From: Streptomyces sp. NRRL F-5122 | GTDB taxonomy: Bacteria; Actinomycetota; Actinomycetes; Streptomycetales; Streptomycetaceae | Direction of reading: 5' to 3' | Assembly: GCF_001507435.1 (NCBI RefSeq) | Contig: NZ_LMWH01000237.1 | Coordinates: forward strand, 1 to 64,000 | DNA: 64,000 bases | Shown here: one piece after another, positions 57,190 through 64,000 of the stretch | Layout of the letters: each line of letters starts with the position of its first letter | How positions within the stretch are numbered: position 1 is the stretch's first letter | Program-made: the position numbers and the translations under genes | The notes under the pieces: model-generated | Databases searched by the model: none | Seen by the model: the letters and a program-made list of their open reading frames with translations, nothing else | What the model was told of the DNA's origin: nothing

Positions 57190-57822
57190 ATGAGCGGGAC
57201 GACCAAGGTCAGGCTGCTGGAGGGGGCGCTGCGGACGCTCACCGAGCAGGGCATCGCCGGGACCTCGGCCCGGACCGTCGCGGCGACCGCGGGCGTCAAC
57301 CAGGCGCTGGTCTTCTACCACTTCGGCTCGGTGGAGGAGCTGCTCGCGGCGGCGTGCCGGTACGGCGCGGAACAGCGGGTGGCCCGCTACCGGGATCGGC
57401 TCGACGGGATCGGCTCGCTCGGTGAACTCCTCGCCTTCGGGCGGGAGATGCACGAGGAGGAGAAGGCGGCGGGGCATGTCGCCGTGCTCGGCCAACTGCT
57501 GGCCGGGGCCCAGAACCGTCCGCGTCTGGCGCCCGCCACGGCGGCGGGGCTCGATCTGTGGATCGTGGAGATCGAGCGGGTGCTCACCCGGGTGCTGGCG
57601 GTGACACCGCTCGGGGAGTTCGCCGATGCCGGCGGGCTCGCGCGCGCCGTGGCCGCCTCCTTCGTGGGGATCGAGCTCTACGAAGGTGTGGACGCCGATG
57701 GGGCGGGCACGGCGCTGGCCGCCCTGGACCAGCTGGCGCACCTGCTGGCCGCGCTGGACGACCTGGGACCGGTGGCCCAGCGGGCGGTCCGGCACGCGCT
57801 GCGCAGGGCGTCGCGCCCGTAA
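57190..57822 (+). CDS. TetR-family transcriptional regulator
   Basis: 210 residues. The N-terminal helix-turn-helix is GIAGTSARTVAATAGVNQALVFYHFGSVEEL (about 21-51), with the family pattern ending in YHFGS. The C-terminal helical ligand domain is Leu/Ala-rich. I start at ATG 57190, although the frame is open upstream and the ribosome site is weak. It lies 154 bases after the SRPBCC-membrane gene, probably in the same transcript. It is the best candidate to bind the twin TTGAGC palindromes upstream. Confidence 0.85.
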   Translation: MSGTTKVRLLEGALRTLTEQGIAGTSARTVAATAGVNQALVFYHFGSVEELLAAACRYGAEQRVARYRDRLDGIGSLGELLAFGREMHEEEKAAGHVAVLGQLLAGAQNRPRLAPATAAGLDLWIVEIERVLTRVLAVTPLGEFADAGGLARAVAASFVGIELYEGVDADGAGTALAALDQLAHLLAALDDLGPVAQRAVRHALRRASRP

Positions 57823-57912
57823 CCGGCGCACACCGGGGACCGCCGGCCTCGGCGGGCGCGTGGCCGGGTGCCGACGGGCCGTGCCGATTGCGGCGGCCTC
57901 AGGGCGCCGCGC

Positions 57913-58344
57913 TCACCGTTCGTGTTCCAGGTACTCCTTGAACTGCTCCAGATCGCTGCGGACGAGCCGCTCGATCGCGTTCGCCTGGGCGAACCCCTTC
58001 GGCCCGCCGAACGCCTCCCTGACGGTCGCGGGGTCGTACTCGAGGCGCAGCTGCACCCGGGTGCGGTCGCGGCCGATGGGGTGCAGCGAGAAGGAGCCCG
58101 TCAGCTCGGGGCCACCCGTGGTGCGCCACTCCAACACGTGGCCCCCGCCGCGGTCGGACATCTCGGCGTCGAATCCCGTCGTACCGCCGCCCGCGTCGAT
58201 GTCCACATGTGCCCGGCCGCCCTCCTCCGTCCGGGCGCCGCGTATCCCGTCCACGAAGCGCGGATAGTTCTCCACGCGATGCAGGCTGTTCCAGGCCGTG
58301 TCGACGGGGACGCTCACGTCGACGTGTTCTTCGAGGGTGCTCAT
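57913..58344 (-). CDS. SRPBCC family protein (polyketide cyclase/dehydrase-like)
   Basis: A soluble 143-residue SRPBCC fold. The sequence STLEEHVDVSVPVDTAWNSLHRVENYPRFVDGIRGA has the family entry pattern with the Y-P-x-F turn. Strand regions follow (VLEWRTTGG, GSFSLHPIGRDRTRVQLRLEY), then the long C-terminal helix (DLEQFKEYLEHE). It probably binds a hydrophobic ligand; no catalytic role can be assigned. ATG 58344 with GGAGGTGGG just upstream is preferred to the upstream ATG. It is divergent from the MarR gene 125 bases away. Confidence 0.85.
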   Translation of the reverse strand: MSTLEEHVDVSVPVDTAWNSLHRVENYPRFVDGIRGARTEEGGRAHVDIDAGGGTTGFDAEMSDRGGGHVLEWRTTGGPELTGSFSLHPIGRDRTRVQLRLEYDPATVREAFGGPKGFAQANAIERLVRSDLEQFKEYLEHER

Positions 58345-58469
58345 GGCCCACCTCCGCATTCGGTTCATGACGCATGGCTTCCGCTTCCAGTGTGCGCCCG
58401 GGGGTGGGCCGCCGACCGAAAGGCGAGACAGGGCTGACCACCATGTGACCGGCCGGTAAGGTCGAGGAC

Positions 58470-58979
58470 GTGCCGAAGCCGCTCAGCCTCACCTTCGACC
58501 CCATCGCCCGTGCCGACGAGCACTGGAAGCAGCGATGGGGCAGTGTGCCGTCCATGGCCGCGATCACCTCGATCATGCGGGCCCAGCAGATCCTGCTGGC
58601 CGAGGTGGACGCGATCGTGAAGCCGTACGGGCTGACCTTCGCGCGCTACGAGGCACTCGTGCTGCTCACCTTCTCCAAGGCGGGCGAACTGCCCATGTCG
58701 AAGATCGGGGAGCGCCTGATGGTGCACCCCACGTCGGTCACCAACACCGTCGACCGCCTGGTGAGGTCCGGACTCGTCGCCCGGCGGCCCAACCCCAACG
58801 ACGGACGCGGCACCCTCGCCTCCATCACCGACAAGGGCCGTGAGGTCTGCGACGCTGCCACCCGCGACCTGATGGCGATGGACTTCGGGCTCGGGACCTA
58901 CGACGCGGAGGAGTGCGCCGAGATCTTCGCGATGCTGCGCCCGCTGCGCGTCGCCGCGGGGGACTTCGAGTCCGAGTAG
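58470..58979 (+). CDS. MarR-family transcriptional regulator
   Basis: 169 residues with a MarR winged helix: LTFARYEALVLLTFSKAGELPMSKIGERLMVHPTSVTNTVDRLVRSGLVARRPNPNDGRGTLASITDKG. The recognition helix contains HPTSVTNTVDRL. The N-terminal extension (PLSLTFDPIARADEHWKQRWG) is longer than usual. The start is GTG 58470. It is divergent from an SRPBCC gene and 64 bases before the second DUF3817 gene, followed by icmA; any of these could be targets. Confidence 0.9.
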   Translation: MPKPLSLTFDPIARADEHWKQRWGSVPSMAAITSIMRAQQILLAEVDAIVKPYGLTFARYEALVLLTFSKAGELPMSKIGERLMVHPTSVTNTVDRLVRSGLVARRPNPNDGRGTLASITDKGREVCDAATRDLMAMDFGLGTYDAEECAEIFAMLRPLRVAAGDFESE

Positions 58980-59043
58980 CGCGCGCCCCGACGGCACGGG
59001 GGCGCCCGAAGATCGCCCGAATCCGGCCGTTACGCTCGTCTCC

Positions 59044-59382
59044 ATGAAAAAGAGCGTGCTGACCCGCTACCGCGTGATGGCCTACGTCACGGGCGTGCTG
59101 CTGGTCCTGCTGACCCTCGGTGTGATCGCCAAGTACGTGCTGGACGTCGACGGCGCCGCGGACTTCACCCGCGTCGTCGGTATCGCGCACGGCTGGCTGT
59201 ACGTCGTCTACCTGATCTTCGCCTTCGACCTCGGTGCCAAGGCGAAGTGGCCGGTCGGCAAGCAGCTGTGGGTCCTGCTGGCGGGAACGATCCCGACGGC
59301 CGCCTTCTTCGTCGAGCGCAAGGTCACCCGTGAGCTGGAGACGAGGCTCACGGACGAGGCGCCCGCGGTCGTCGAGGCCTGA
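59044..59382 (+). CDS. DUF3817 membrane protein (second copy)
   Basis: 112 residues with three membrane segments (about 10-29, 47-62 and 72-88). Family elements are YRVMAYVTGVLLVLLTLG, GIAHGWLYVVYLIFAFDLG and LAGTIPTAAFFVERKVTREL. Function is unknown. It is related to the gene at 55500-55844 (shared HG-x-L/I...Y-V-x-Y and P-T-x-x-F-F-x-E-R). ATG 59044 lies 64 bases after the MarR stop and it may be in that transcript. Confidence 0.88.
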   Translation: MKKSVLTRYRVMAYVTGVLLVLLTLGVIAKYVLDVDGAADFTRVVGIAHGWLYVVYLIFAFDLGAKAKWPVGKQLWVLLAGTIPTAAFFVERKVTRELETRLTDEAPAVVEA

Positions 59383-59469
59383 GGCCCCAGCGCCGCACGA
59401 CGGCCGCGTACGGCGGTCCGCCGCCGCTGTACGCGTCTTTGTCGCGGATCACCTCCGTGAGCGGTCGAC

Positions 59470-59493
59470 ATTTACTTGGACGTCCTAGTAAAT
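59470..59493. promoter_or_regulatory. 24-bp near-perfect palindrome just before icmA
   Basis: Arms ATTTACT and AGTAAAT flank the core GGACGTCC, with only one mismatched pair in 12. It ends 8 bases before the ATG of icmA, so a bound protein would block initiation or translation, and no ordinary ribosome site is visible. It is AT-rich relative to its surroundings. A dedicated acyl-CoA-responsive regulator is likely, though none is identified. Confidence 0.7.
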
Positions 59494-59501
59494 TCGATGG
59501 T

Positions 59502-61202
59502 ATGGACGCTGACGCCATCGAGGACGGCCGCCGACGCTGGCAGGCCCGCTACGACGCCGCACGCAAGCGTGAGGCCGACTTCACCACGCTCTCCGGCGAT
59601 CCCGTGGAGCCCGCGTACGGTCCGCGCCCGGGCGACACGTACGAAGGATTCGAACGGATCGGCTGGCCCGGCGAGTACCCCTTCACGCGCGGTCTGTACC
59701 CGACCGGCTACCGGGGGCGGACGTGGACCATCCGGCAGTTCGCCGGCTTCGGCAACGCCGAGCAGACCAACGAGCGCTACAAGATGATCCTGGAGGCCGG
59801 CGGCGGAGGGCTGAGCGTCGCATTCGACATGCCGACCCTCATGGGCCGTGACTCCGACGATCCGCGCTCCCTGGGCGAGGTCGGCCACTGCGGGGTGGCG
59901 ATCGACTCGGCGGCGGACATGGAGGTCCTCTTCAAGGACATTCCGCTCGGTGACGTCACGACCTCGATGACGATCAGCGGTCCCGCCGTCCCCGTCTTCT
60001 GCATGTACCTGGTCGCGGCCGAACGGCAGGGCGTCGACCCCGGCGTGCTCAACGGGACGCTGCAGACCGACATCTTCAAGGAGTACATCGCCCAGAAGGA
60101 GTGGCTCTTCCAGCCCGAGCCGCATCTCCGTCTGATCGGCGACCTGATGGAGTACTGCGCCTCGGGCATCCCCGCGTACAAGCCGCTCTCCGTCTCCGGC
60201 TACCACATCCGGGAGGCGGGTTCGACGGCCGCGCAGGAGCTGGCCTACACGCTGGCCGACGGGTTCGGATACGTGGAGCTCGGCCTGAGCCGGGGACTGG
60301 ACGTGGACGTCTTCGCCCCAGGACTGTCCTTCTTCTTCGACGCGCACGTCGACTTCTTCGAGGAGATCGCCAAGTTCCGGGCGGCACGCCGCATCTGGGC
60401 CCGGTGGATGCGCGACGTGTACGGGGCGAGGAGCGAGAAGGCGCAGTGGCTGCGCTTCCACACCCAGACCGCCGGTGTCTCGCTGACCGCGCAGCAGCCG
60501 TACAACAACGTGGTGCGTACGGCGGTGGAGGCGCTCGCGGCCGTGCTGGGCGGGACCAACTCGCTGCACACCAACGCCCTCGACGAGACCCTGGCACTGC
60601 CGAGCGAGCAGGCCGCGGAGATCGCGCTGCGCACCCAGCAGGTGCTCATGGAGGAGACCGGGGTCGCCAACGTGGCGGACCCGCTGGGCGGTTCGTGGTA
60701 CGTCGAGCAGCTGACGGACCGGATCGAGGCGGACGCCGAGCGGATCTTCGAGCAGATCAAGGAGCGCGGTCTGCTGGCGCATCCCGACGGCCGCCATCCG
60801 ATCGGGCCGATGACCTCCGGAATCCTGCGGGGCATCGAGGACGGCTGGTTCACGGGCGAGATCGCGGAGTCCGCGTTCCGTTACCAGCAGGCGCTGGAGA
60901 AGGGCGACAAGAACGTCGTCGGTGTGAACGTCAACACCGGGTCGGTCACCGGGGATCTGGAGATCCTGCGGGTCAGCCACGAGGTCGAGCGGGAGCAGGT
61001 GCGGGTGCTCGGCGAGCGCAGGACCGGGCGGGACGACGCCATGGTGCGTTCGGCGCTGGACCGCATGCTGGCCGCCGCACGGTCCGGGGCCAACATGATC
61101 GAGCCGATGCTCGAGGCCGTGCGCGCGGAGGCGACGCTCGGGGAGATCTGCGGGGTGCTGCGCGACGAGTGGGGCGTCTACACCGAGCCCGTGCAATTCT
61201 GA
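59502..61202 (+). CDS. icmA: Isobutyryl-CoA mutase, large subunit
   Basis: Coenzyme-B12-dependent carbon-skeleton mutase subunit that, with small subunit IcmB, interconverts isobutyryl-CoA and n-butyryl-CoA. It has 566 residues, the expected length for IcmA, and carries the TIM-barrel catalytic domain but no B12-binding domain. Two residues that separate this enzyme from methylmalonyl-CoA mutase are visible: F80 in TIRQFAGFGNAEQ (Tyr in MCM) and Q198 in EYIAQKEWLF (Arg in MCM). Other family motifs are VAFDMPTLMGRDSD, YHIREAGSTAAQE and GGTNSLHTNALDE. The small subunit gene is not in this window. A strong palindrome precedes the ATG, and a terminator follows. Confidence 0.95.
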   Translation: MDADAIEDGRRRWQARYDAARKREADFTTLSGDPVEPAYGPRPGDTYEGFERIGWPGEYPFTRGLYPTGYRGRTWTIRQFAGFGNAEQTNERYKMILEAGGGGLSVAFDMPTLMGRDSDDPRSLGEVGHCGVAIDSAADMEVLFKDIPLGDVTTSMTISGPAVPVFCMYLVAAERQGVDPGVLNGTLQTDIFKEYIAQKEWLFQPEPHLRLIGDLMEYCASGIPAYKPLSVSGYHIREAGSTAAQELAYTLADGFGYVELGLSRGLDVDVFAPGLSFFFDAHVDFFEEIAKFRAARRIWARWMRDVYGARSEKAQWLRFHTQTAGVSLTAQQPYNNVVRTAVEALAAVLGGTNSLHTNALDETLALPSEQAAEIALRTQQVLMEETGVANVADPLGGSWYVEQLTDRIEADAERIFEQIKERGLLAHPDGRHPIGPMTSGILRGIEDGWFTGEIAESAFRYQQALEKGDKNVVGVNVNTGSVTGDLEILRVSHEVEREQVRVLGERRTGRDDAMVRSALDRMLAAARSGANMIEPMLEAVRAEATLGEICGVLRDEWGVYTEPVQF

Positions 61203-61215
61203 GACCGGACACGCG

Positions 61216-61252
61216 AAGGGGCCGGCGGGAACGATGTTCCCGCCGGCCCCTT
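61216..61252. terminator. Bidirectional terminator after icmA
   Basis: A perfect 17-bp stem (AAGGGGCCGGCGGGAAC and complement) with a 3-base loop lies between convergent genes. Confidence 0.92.
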
Positions 61253-61275
61253 GCGTGCGGCCGTCGGCCCCTGCC

Positions 61276-62427
61276 TCAGAACTCCTGCACGAAGTAGGGC
61301 TCCACGGTCATCCAGCCGTTGCCCCGGGCGCCGTAGCGGGTGCCGTTGTCGCTCTGGGCCAGCGTGTACCAGGAGTCGACGTAGTCGGGGTCGTCCGTCC
61401 ACCAGTCGTCCGGGATGGCGTCCAGGACCGCGTTCACCAGGGGGATGTAGGTGCCCTGGTCGGCGATGGTGAGCAGCACCGTGGCGATCGCCTTGGCGAG
61501 GTCGCGGTAGTTGGTGCTGCCGTCGTCCTCCATCATCACGGCGTCGGCCAGGTTGTACTTGTAGAGCGACCAGTTCACCAGGATCTGGTCGGGCCGGTAG
61601 ACCGTGCCGTCGTTGTCCAGGTACGGCATGTCGACGGGATCCACCCGGGCCGTGCCGTCCTGGCCGAAGCCGGTGACGAGCGTGTAGATCTCGGCGTCGC
61701 CCTTGATCCAGGGCTCCTCGTCGTCCGAGAGCTCGACCGAGGTGATGCGGGTGGTCCAGAAGCCCCCGGCGGCCGCCGACGCCTGCGAGAGGCCCTCAGC
61801 AGCCTTCTGGGAGGCCGGCGCGGCGGAGTCCACGCCGTACCGGGCCAGTTCGTCGTTCAGGACGCCCAGGCCGGCGGCCAGCGCCTTGGAGCCGTCGATG
61901 TCCACGACGTAGACCGGGTGCGACGGCGCCGTACGGGCGTCGAGCGTGTGGGCCCGGCCCCTGCTGTCGTAGGCGGTCACCGTGGCGGCGTCGTCGTCCG
62001 AGGTGGCCGCGGCCACCCAGGGCGTGGTCCCGGCCGCGAGCGCGGCGCGCATGGACCCGTCGCCCAGCCGCAGCCGGAGCAGCGGGCCGACCCCGGCGTC
62101 CAGGCCCTTGGCGGCGGCGATCCGGCGGTCGGCGCCGGCCAGGTCGGACTTGAGGGTGCCGCCGGCCTTGCCGGCGAGGGCGGTGACGGCCACCTCGTCG
62201 GAGGTGAGCGCCGCCTCCTTGACGCGGTCGCGCCAGGCGGAGTCGGTGAGCGAGCCGGCGATGGCACGGGCGGCTCGGTCCTCCGCCGTGCTGACGGCGG
62301 ACGAGGTGGTGGGGGGCTTCGGTGCCGCCGTGGCCGGCAGGGCGACCAGGCTCTGGGCGGCACACAGGGCGACCAGGGACGCCGCGACGGCGCTGAGGCC
62401 GCGCCGACGGGGGTGACGAGGTCTCAC
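61276..62427 (-). CDS. Secreted protein, possibly DUF3103 family
   Basis: 383 residues with a Sec signal peptide: Arg-rich N-terminus (RPRHPRRRG), hydrophobic core (LSAVAASLVALCAAQSLVAL) and likely cleavage after ATAA or TAAP near residue 36. The mature protein has helical Ala-rich sequence, then VYVVDIDGSKALAAGL, WTTRITSVELSDDEEPWIKGDAEIYTLVTGF and a Trp/Tyr-rich C-terminus (DDWWTDDPDYVDSWYTLAQ). It resembles the uncharacterised DUF3103 secreted family, a tentative match made from memory. No catalytic motif seen. GTG 62427 has GGAGGA eight bases upstream. Confidence 0.7.
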   Translation of the reverse strand: MRPRHPRRRGLSAVAASLVALCAAQSLVALPATAAPKPPTTSSAVSTAEDRAARAIAGSLTDSAWRDRVKEAALTSDEVAVTALAGKAGGTLKSDLAGADRRIAAAKGLDAGVGPLLRLRLGDGSMRAALAAGTTPWVAAATSDDDAATVTAYDSRGRAHTLDARTAPSHPVYVVDIDGSKALAAGLGVLNDELARYGVDSAAPASQKAAEGLSQASAAAGGFWTTRITSVELSDDEEPWIKGDAEIYTLVTGFGQDGTARVDPVDMPYLDNDGTVYRPDQILVNWSLYKYNLADAVMMEDDGSTNYRDLAKAIATVLLTIADQGTYIPLVNAVLDAIPDDWWTDDPDYVDSWYTLAQSDNGTRYGARGNGWMTVEPYFVQEF

Positions 62428-62637
62428 GTGGATCGGTCCTCCGGGAAGCGAGTGGGTGATGTCTCACTGTCGGGTGGAGCACGTGACGCGGATCTATGCG
62501 GGTAGATTCCCGCCGCGGACAAGCATGGCGGTGACATGACACGTGCGGCAAGAGGCCCGTGCCGCGTACTGAATGAACTTCCGGGGGGCGCGGGCCGGAG
62601 CCCGCCGTACGGTCCCGGGGCCGCCCGTCCCGCGGCG

Positions 62638-63264
62638 TCAGGCGCCGTACGCCGTGAGCCCGCCGAGCAGTACCGCGGTGAAGCGCGCGGCCCAGTCGGC
62701 GTCGACGGCCTCGCAAGAGACGAGGGTGCGGTGCACGACGGCGCCCGCGATCACGTCGAAGATCAGGTCGACCTGCGGGGCGGGGTCGCCCTGGTCGTCG
62801 GGGATCTCACCGCGCCGTTGGGCCCGCCGCCGCCCCTCGACCACCAGTCGCTTCTGCCGGTCGACGATCGCGTCCCGGATCCGCCGGCGCAGTGGCTCGT
62901 CGTGGGTGGCCTCGGCCACCACCGCCATCAGCGCGGTCTTGGTGGCCGGCTGCTCCAGCAGGGCGGCGAACTCCAGCACCACGCTCTCCACATCGGCCCG
63001 GAGACTGCCGCGGTCGGGGAGTTCGAGCTCGTCGAAGAGTTCCGCCACCGCGTCCACCACGAGTTCGCTCTTGCCGGCCCAGCGGCGGTAGAGCGTGGTC
63101 TTCGCGACACCCGCCCGGGTCGCCACGTCCCCCAGCGTGAGTCCCGACCAGCCGAGGTCGACGAGCGCCTCCCGGGTGGCCGCCAGGATCGCAGCGTCCG
63201 CGGCGGCGCTGCGCGGACGTCCCGTACGGGCGGCGGAAGTGCTGCTCTCCATGTCAGTGACCAT
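62638..63264 (-). CDS. TetR-family transcriptional regulator
   Basis: 208 residues from ATG 63264 (ATG 63252 is equally possible). The HTH is AALVDLGWSGLTLGDVATRAGVAKTTLYRRWAGKSELV-like, with the TTLYRRW signature of this TetR subgroup and a typical C-terminal extension (FDVIAGAVVHRTLVS). It is divergent from the thioredoxin-like gene, and a 17-bp perfect palindrome lies between them, which it may bind. Confidence 0.88.
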   Translation of the reverse strand: MVTDMESSTSAARTGRPRSAAADAAILAATREALVDLGWSGLTLGDVATRAGVAKTTLYRRWAGKSELVVDAVAELFDELELPDRGSLRADVESVVLEFAALLEQPATKTALMAVVAEATHDEPLRRRIRDAIVDRQKRLVVEGRRRAQRRGEIPDDQGDPAPQVDLIFDVIAGAVVHRTLVSCEAVDADWAARFTAVLLGGLTAYGA

Positions 63265-63357
63265 ATCCGGCCGTGCCGCAGTCCACTTCCGGACGTCGTG
63301 TGGAGTGGTGAGGGAGATCACCGGTGGACTGGTCACAAAGGGCCCCGGGTGCAGTTA

Positions 63358-63374
63358 CGCTACGACTCGTAGCG
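63358..63374. promoter_or_regulatory. 17-bp perfect palindrome in the tetR/thioredoxin divergent region
   Basis: CGCTACGACTCGTAGCG is a perfect 8+1+8 inverted repeat, about 94 bases before the tetR start and 145 before the thioredoxin gene. CTACGA/TCGTAG half-sites are typical for TetR regulators of this type. Confidence 0.75.
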
Positions 63375-63518
63375 AAAGCGGGCGTGCGCATTCCGGCGCG
63401 GCGCCCGCCCGAGCGACGACCATCGGCGCCGAGTGGGGACCCGGCGCGCCCGCCACCGGCGGGGCACGTCTTTCACAGCGCTTTTCACAGCGGCGTACGG
63501 AAGGGGGAGGATGTACTC

Positions 63519-64000
63519 ATGCAGCCACGGAACATGTCCATGAGCGGAGTCGTCGACCTCGCCGCGGTGAAGGCGGCCCAGGAGGCCAAGGCGAAGGCGG
63601 AGCAGGCGCGCGCCGAAGCGGCCCGGCAGGGCGGGGGAGGGGCGGTCTCCCCGGCCGACCTCGTTGTCGACGTAGACGAGGCGGGGTTCGAGACCGACGT
63701 CCTGCAGCGGTCGACCGAGGTGCCGGTCGTCATCGACTTCTGGGCCGAGTGGTGTCAGCCCTGCAAGCAGCTGAGCCCGATCCTCGAGCGGCTGGCCCTG
63801 GAGTACAACGGCCGGTTCGTGCTCGCCAAGATCGACGTCGACGCCAACCAGATGCTGATGCAGCAGTTCGGCGTCCAGGGGATCCCGGCCGTCTTCGCCG
63901 TCGTCGCCGGTCAGGCGCTGCCCCTCTTCCAGGGCGCCGCCCCCGAGCAGCAGATCCGCGACACCCTCGACCAGCTCGTGCAGGTGGCCGAGCAGCGCTT
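63519..64000 (+). CDS. Thioredoxin-domain co-chaperone (CnoX/YbbN-like), 3' end missing
   Basis: The gene runs off the right edge; 160 codons are visible. After an Ala/Lys/Glu-rich helix (VKAAQEAKAKAEQARAEAARQ) comes a thioredoxin domain with the active-site WAEWCQPCKQL (C79 and C82), the conserved DVDANQ strand and the cis-Pro motif GIPAVFAVV. This layout matches actinobacterial tetratricopeptide thioredoxins of the CnoX/YbbN type, whose TPR region would lie beyond the window. From memory the M. tuberculosis homologue also sits near thiolase and epimerase genes. ATG 63519 is 8 bases after GGGGGAGG. Confidence 0.85.
   Translation, partial: MQPRNMSMSGVVDLAAVKAAQEAKAKAEQARAEAARQGGGGAVSPADLVVDVDEAGFETDVLQRSTEVPVVIDFWAEWCQPCKQLSPILERLALEYNGRFVLAKIDVDANQMLMQQFGVQGIPAVFAVVAGQALPLFQGAAPEQQIRDTLDQLVQVAEQR

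Overview
The window is a stretch of actinobacterial chromosome, almost certainly from a Streptomyces. It has very high GC with strong third-position GC bias, frequent GTG and TTG starts, polar-growth coiled-coil genes (scy, filP), and a gene order that, from memory, follows Streptomyces coelicolor SCO5352 to about SCO5419. Much of that order is also shared with Mycobacterium tuberculosis Rv1293-Rv1324 (lysA-hom-thrC-thrB-rho-rpmE-prfA-prmC-sua5-wecA-atp operon, later pduO, nucS, epimerase, thiolase, thioredoxin). I see no insertion sequence, prophage, CRISPR array, rRNA or tRNA; this is core chromosome.

Layout. 1-5.8 kb: end of an ArgS-like gene (nrtL), then lysA, hom, thrC and thrB for the aspartate-family amino acids. 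6.2-16.5 kb: rho with a long low-complexity N-terminus, an LCP cell-wall ligase, rpmE, prfA with its methylase prmC, the tRNA t6A gene sua5, a phosphatase-like protein, glyA and a WecA-type sugar-1-phosphate transferase. 16.8-24.6 kb: complete F1Fo ATP synthase operon atpIBEFHAGDC, with strong hairpins before atpA and between atpD and atpC, ending in a 22-bp perfect-stem terminator. 24.7-30.2 kb: a DUF2550 membrane protein, then the chitinase chiC facing a response-regulator/sensor-kinase pair (chiR/chiS-like), with two exported small proteins behind the kinase. 30.2-38.9 kb: cobalamin adenosyltransferase, a decayed segment, 3-hydroxybutyryl-CoA dehydrogenase, a STAS protein, a membrane-anchored P-loop protein, the mismatch endonuclease nucS, an SCO5389-family protein, a flavin monooxygenase-like enzyme and a zinc-ribbon protein. 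38.9-48 kb, mostly minus strand: two tandem ABC-2 exporter pairs and the cytoskeletal genes filP and scy. 48.2-51 kb: methylmalonyl-CoA epimerase, acetyl-CoA acetyltransferase and meaB. 51-64 kb: an MFS exporter, a MarR regulator, three tandem AIM24 genes, two DUF3817 genes, a thiamine-binding-like protein, SRPBCC and TetR/MarR genes, icmA (isobutyryl-CoA mutase large subunit), a secreted protein, and the start of a thioredoxin/TPR co-chaperone.

How the genes work together. Acyl-CoA and coenzyme B12 functions recur along the window: adenosyltransferase makes AdoCbl, MeaB protects AdoCbl mutases, IcmA is one such mutase, the epimerase serves methylmalonyl-CoA, and the dehydrogenase and thiolase handle C4 acyl-CoAs. 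WecA and the LCP protein are expected to act at the start and end of wall-glycopolymer assembly. PrmC should methylate the GGQ motif of the adjacent RF1. Scy and FilP organise hyphal tip growth.

The less explained items are the three-gene AIM24 operon, the SRPBCC-membrane/TetR operon with twin 16-bp palindromes, the phosphatase-like protein with Ser in place of its nucleophilic Cys, the membrane P-loop protein with Arg in place of the Walker Lys, and a near-perfect palindrome directly before icmA. Family names come from recognising motifs by eye. Locus numbers and synteny are from memory and were not searched.
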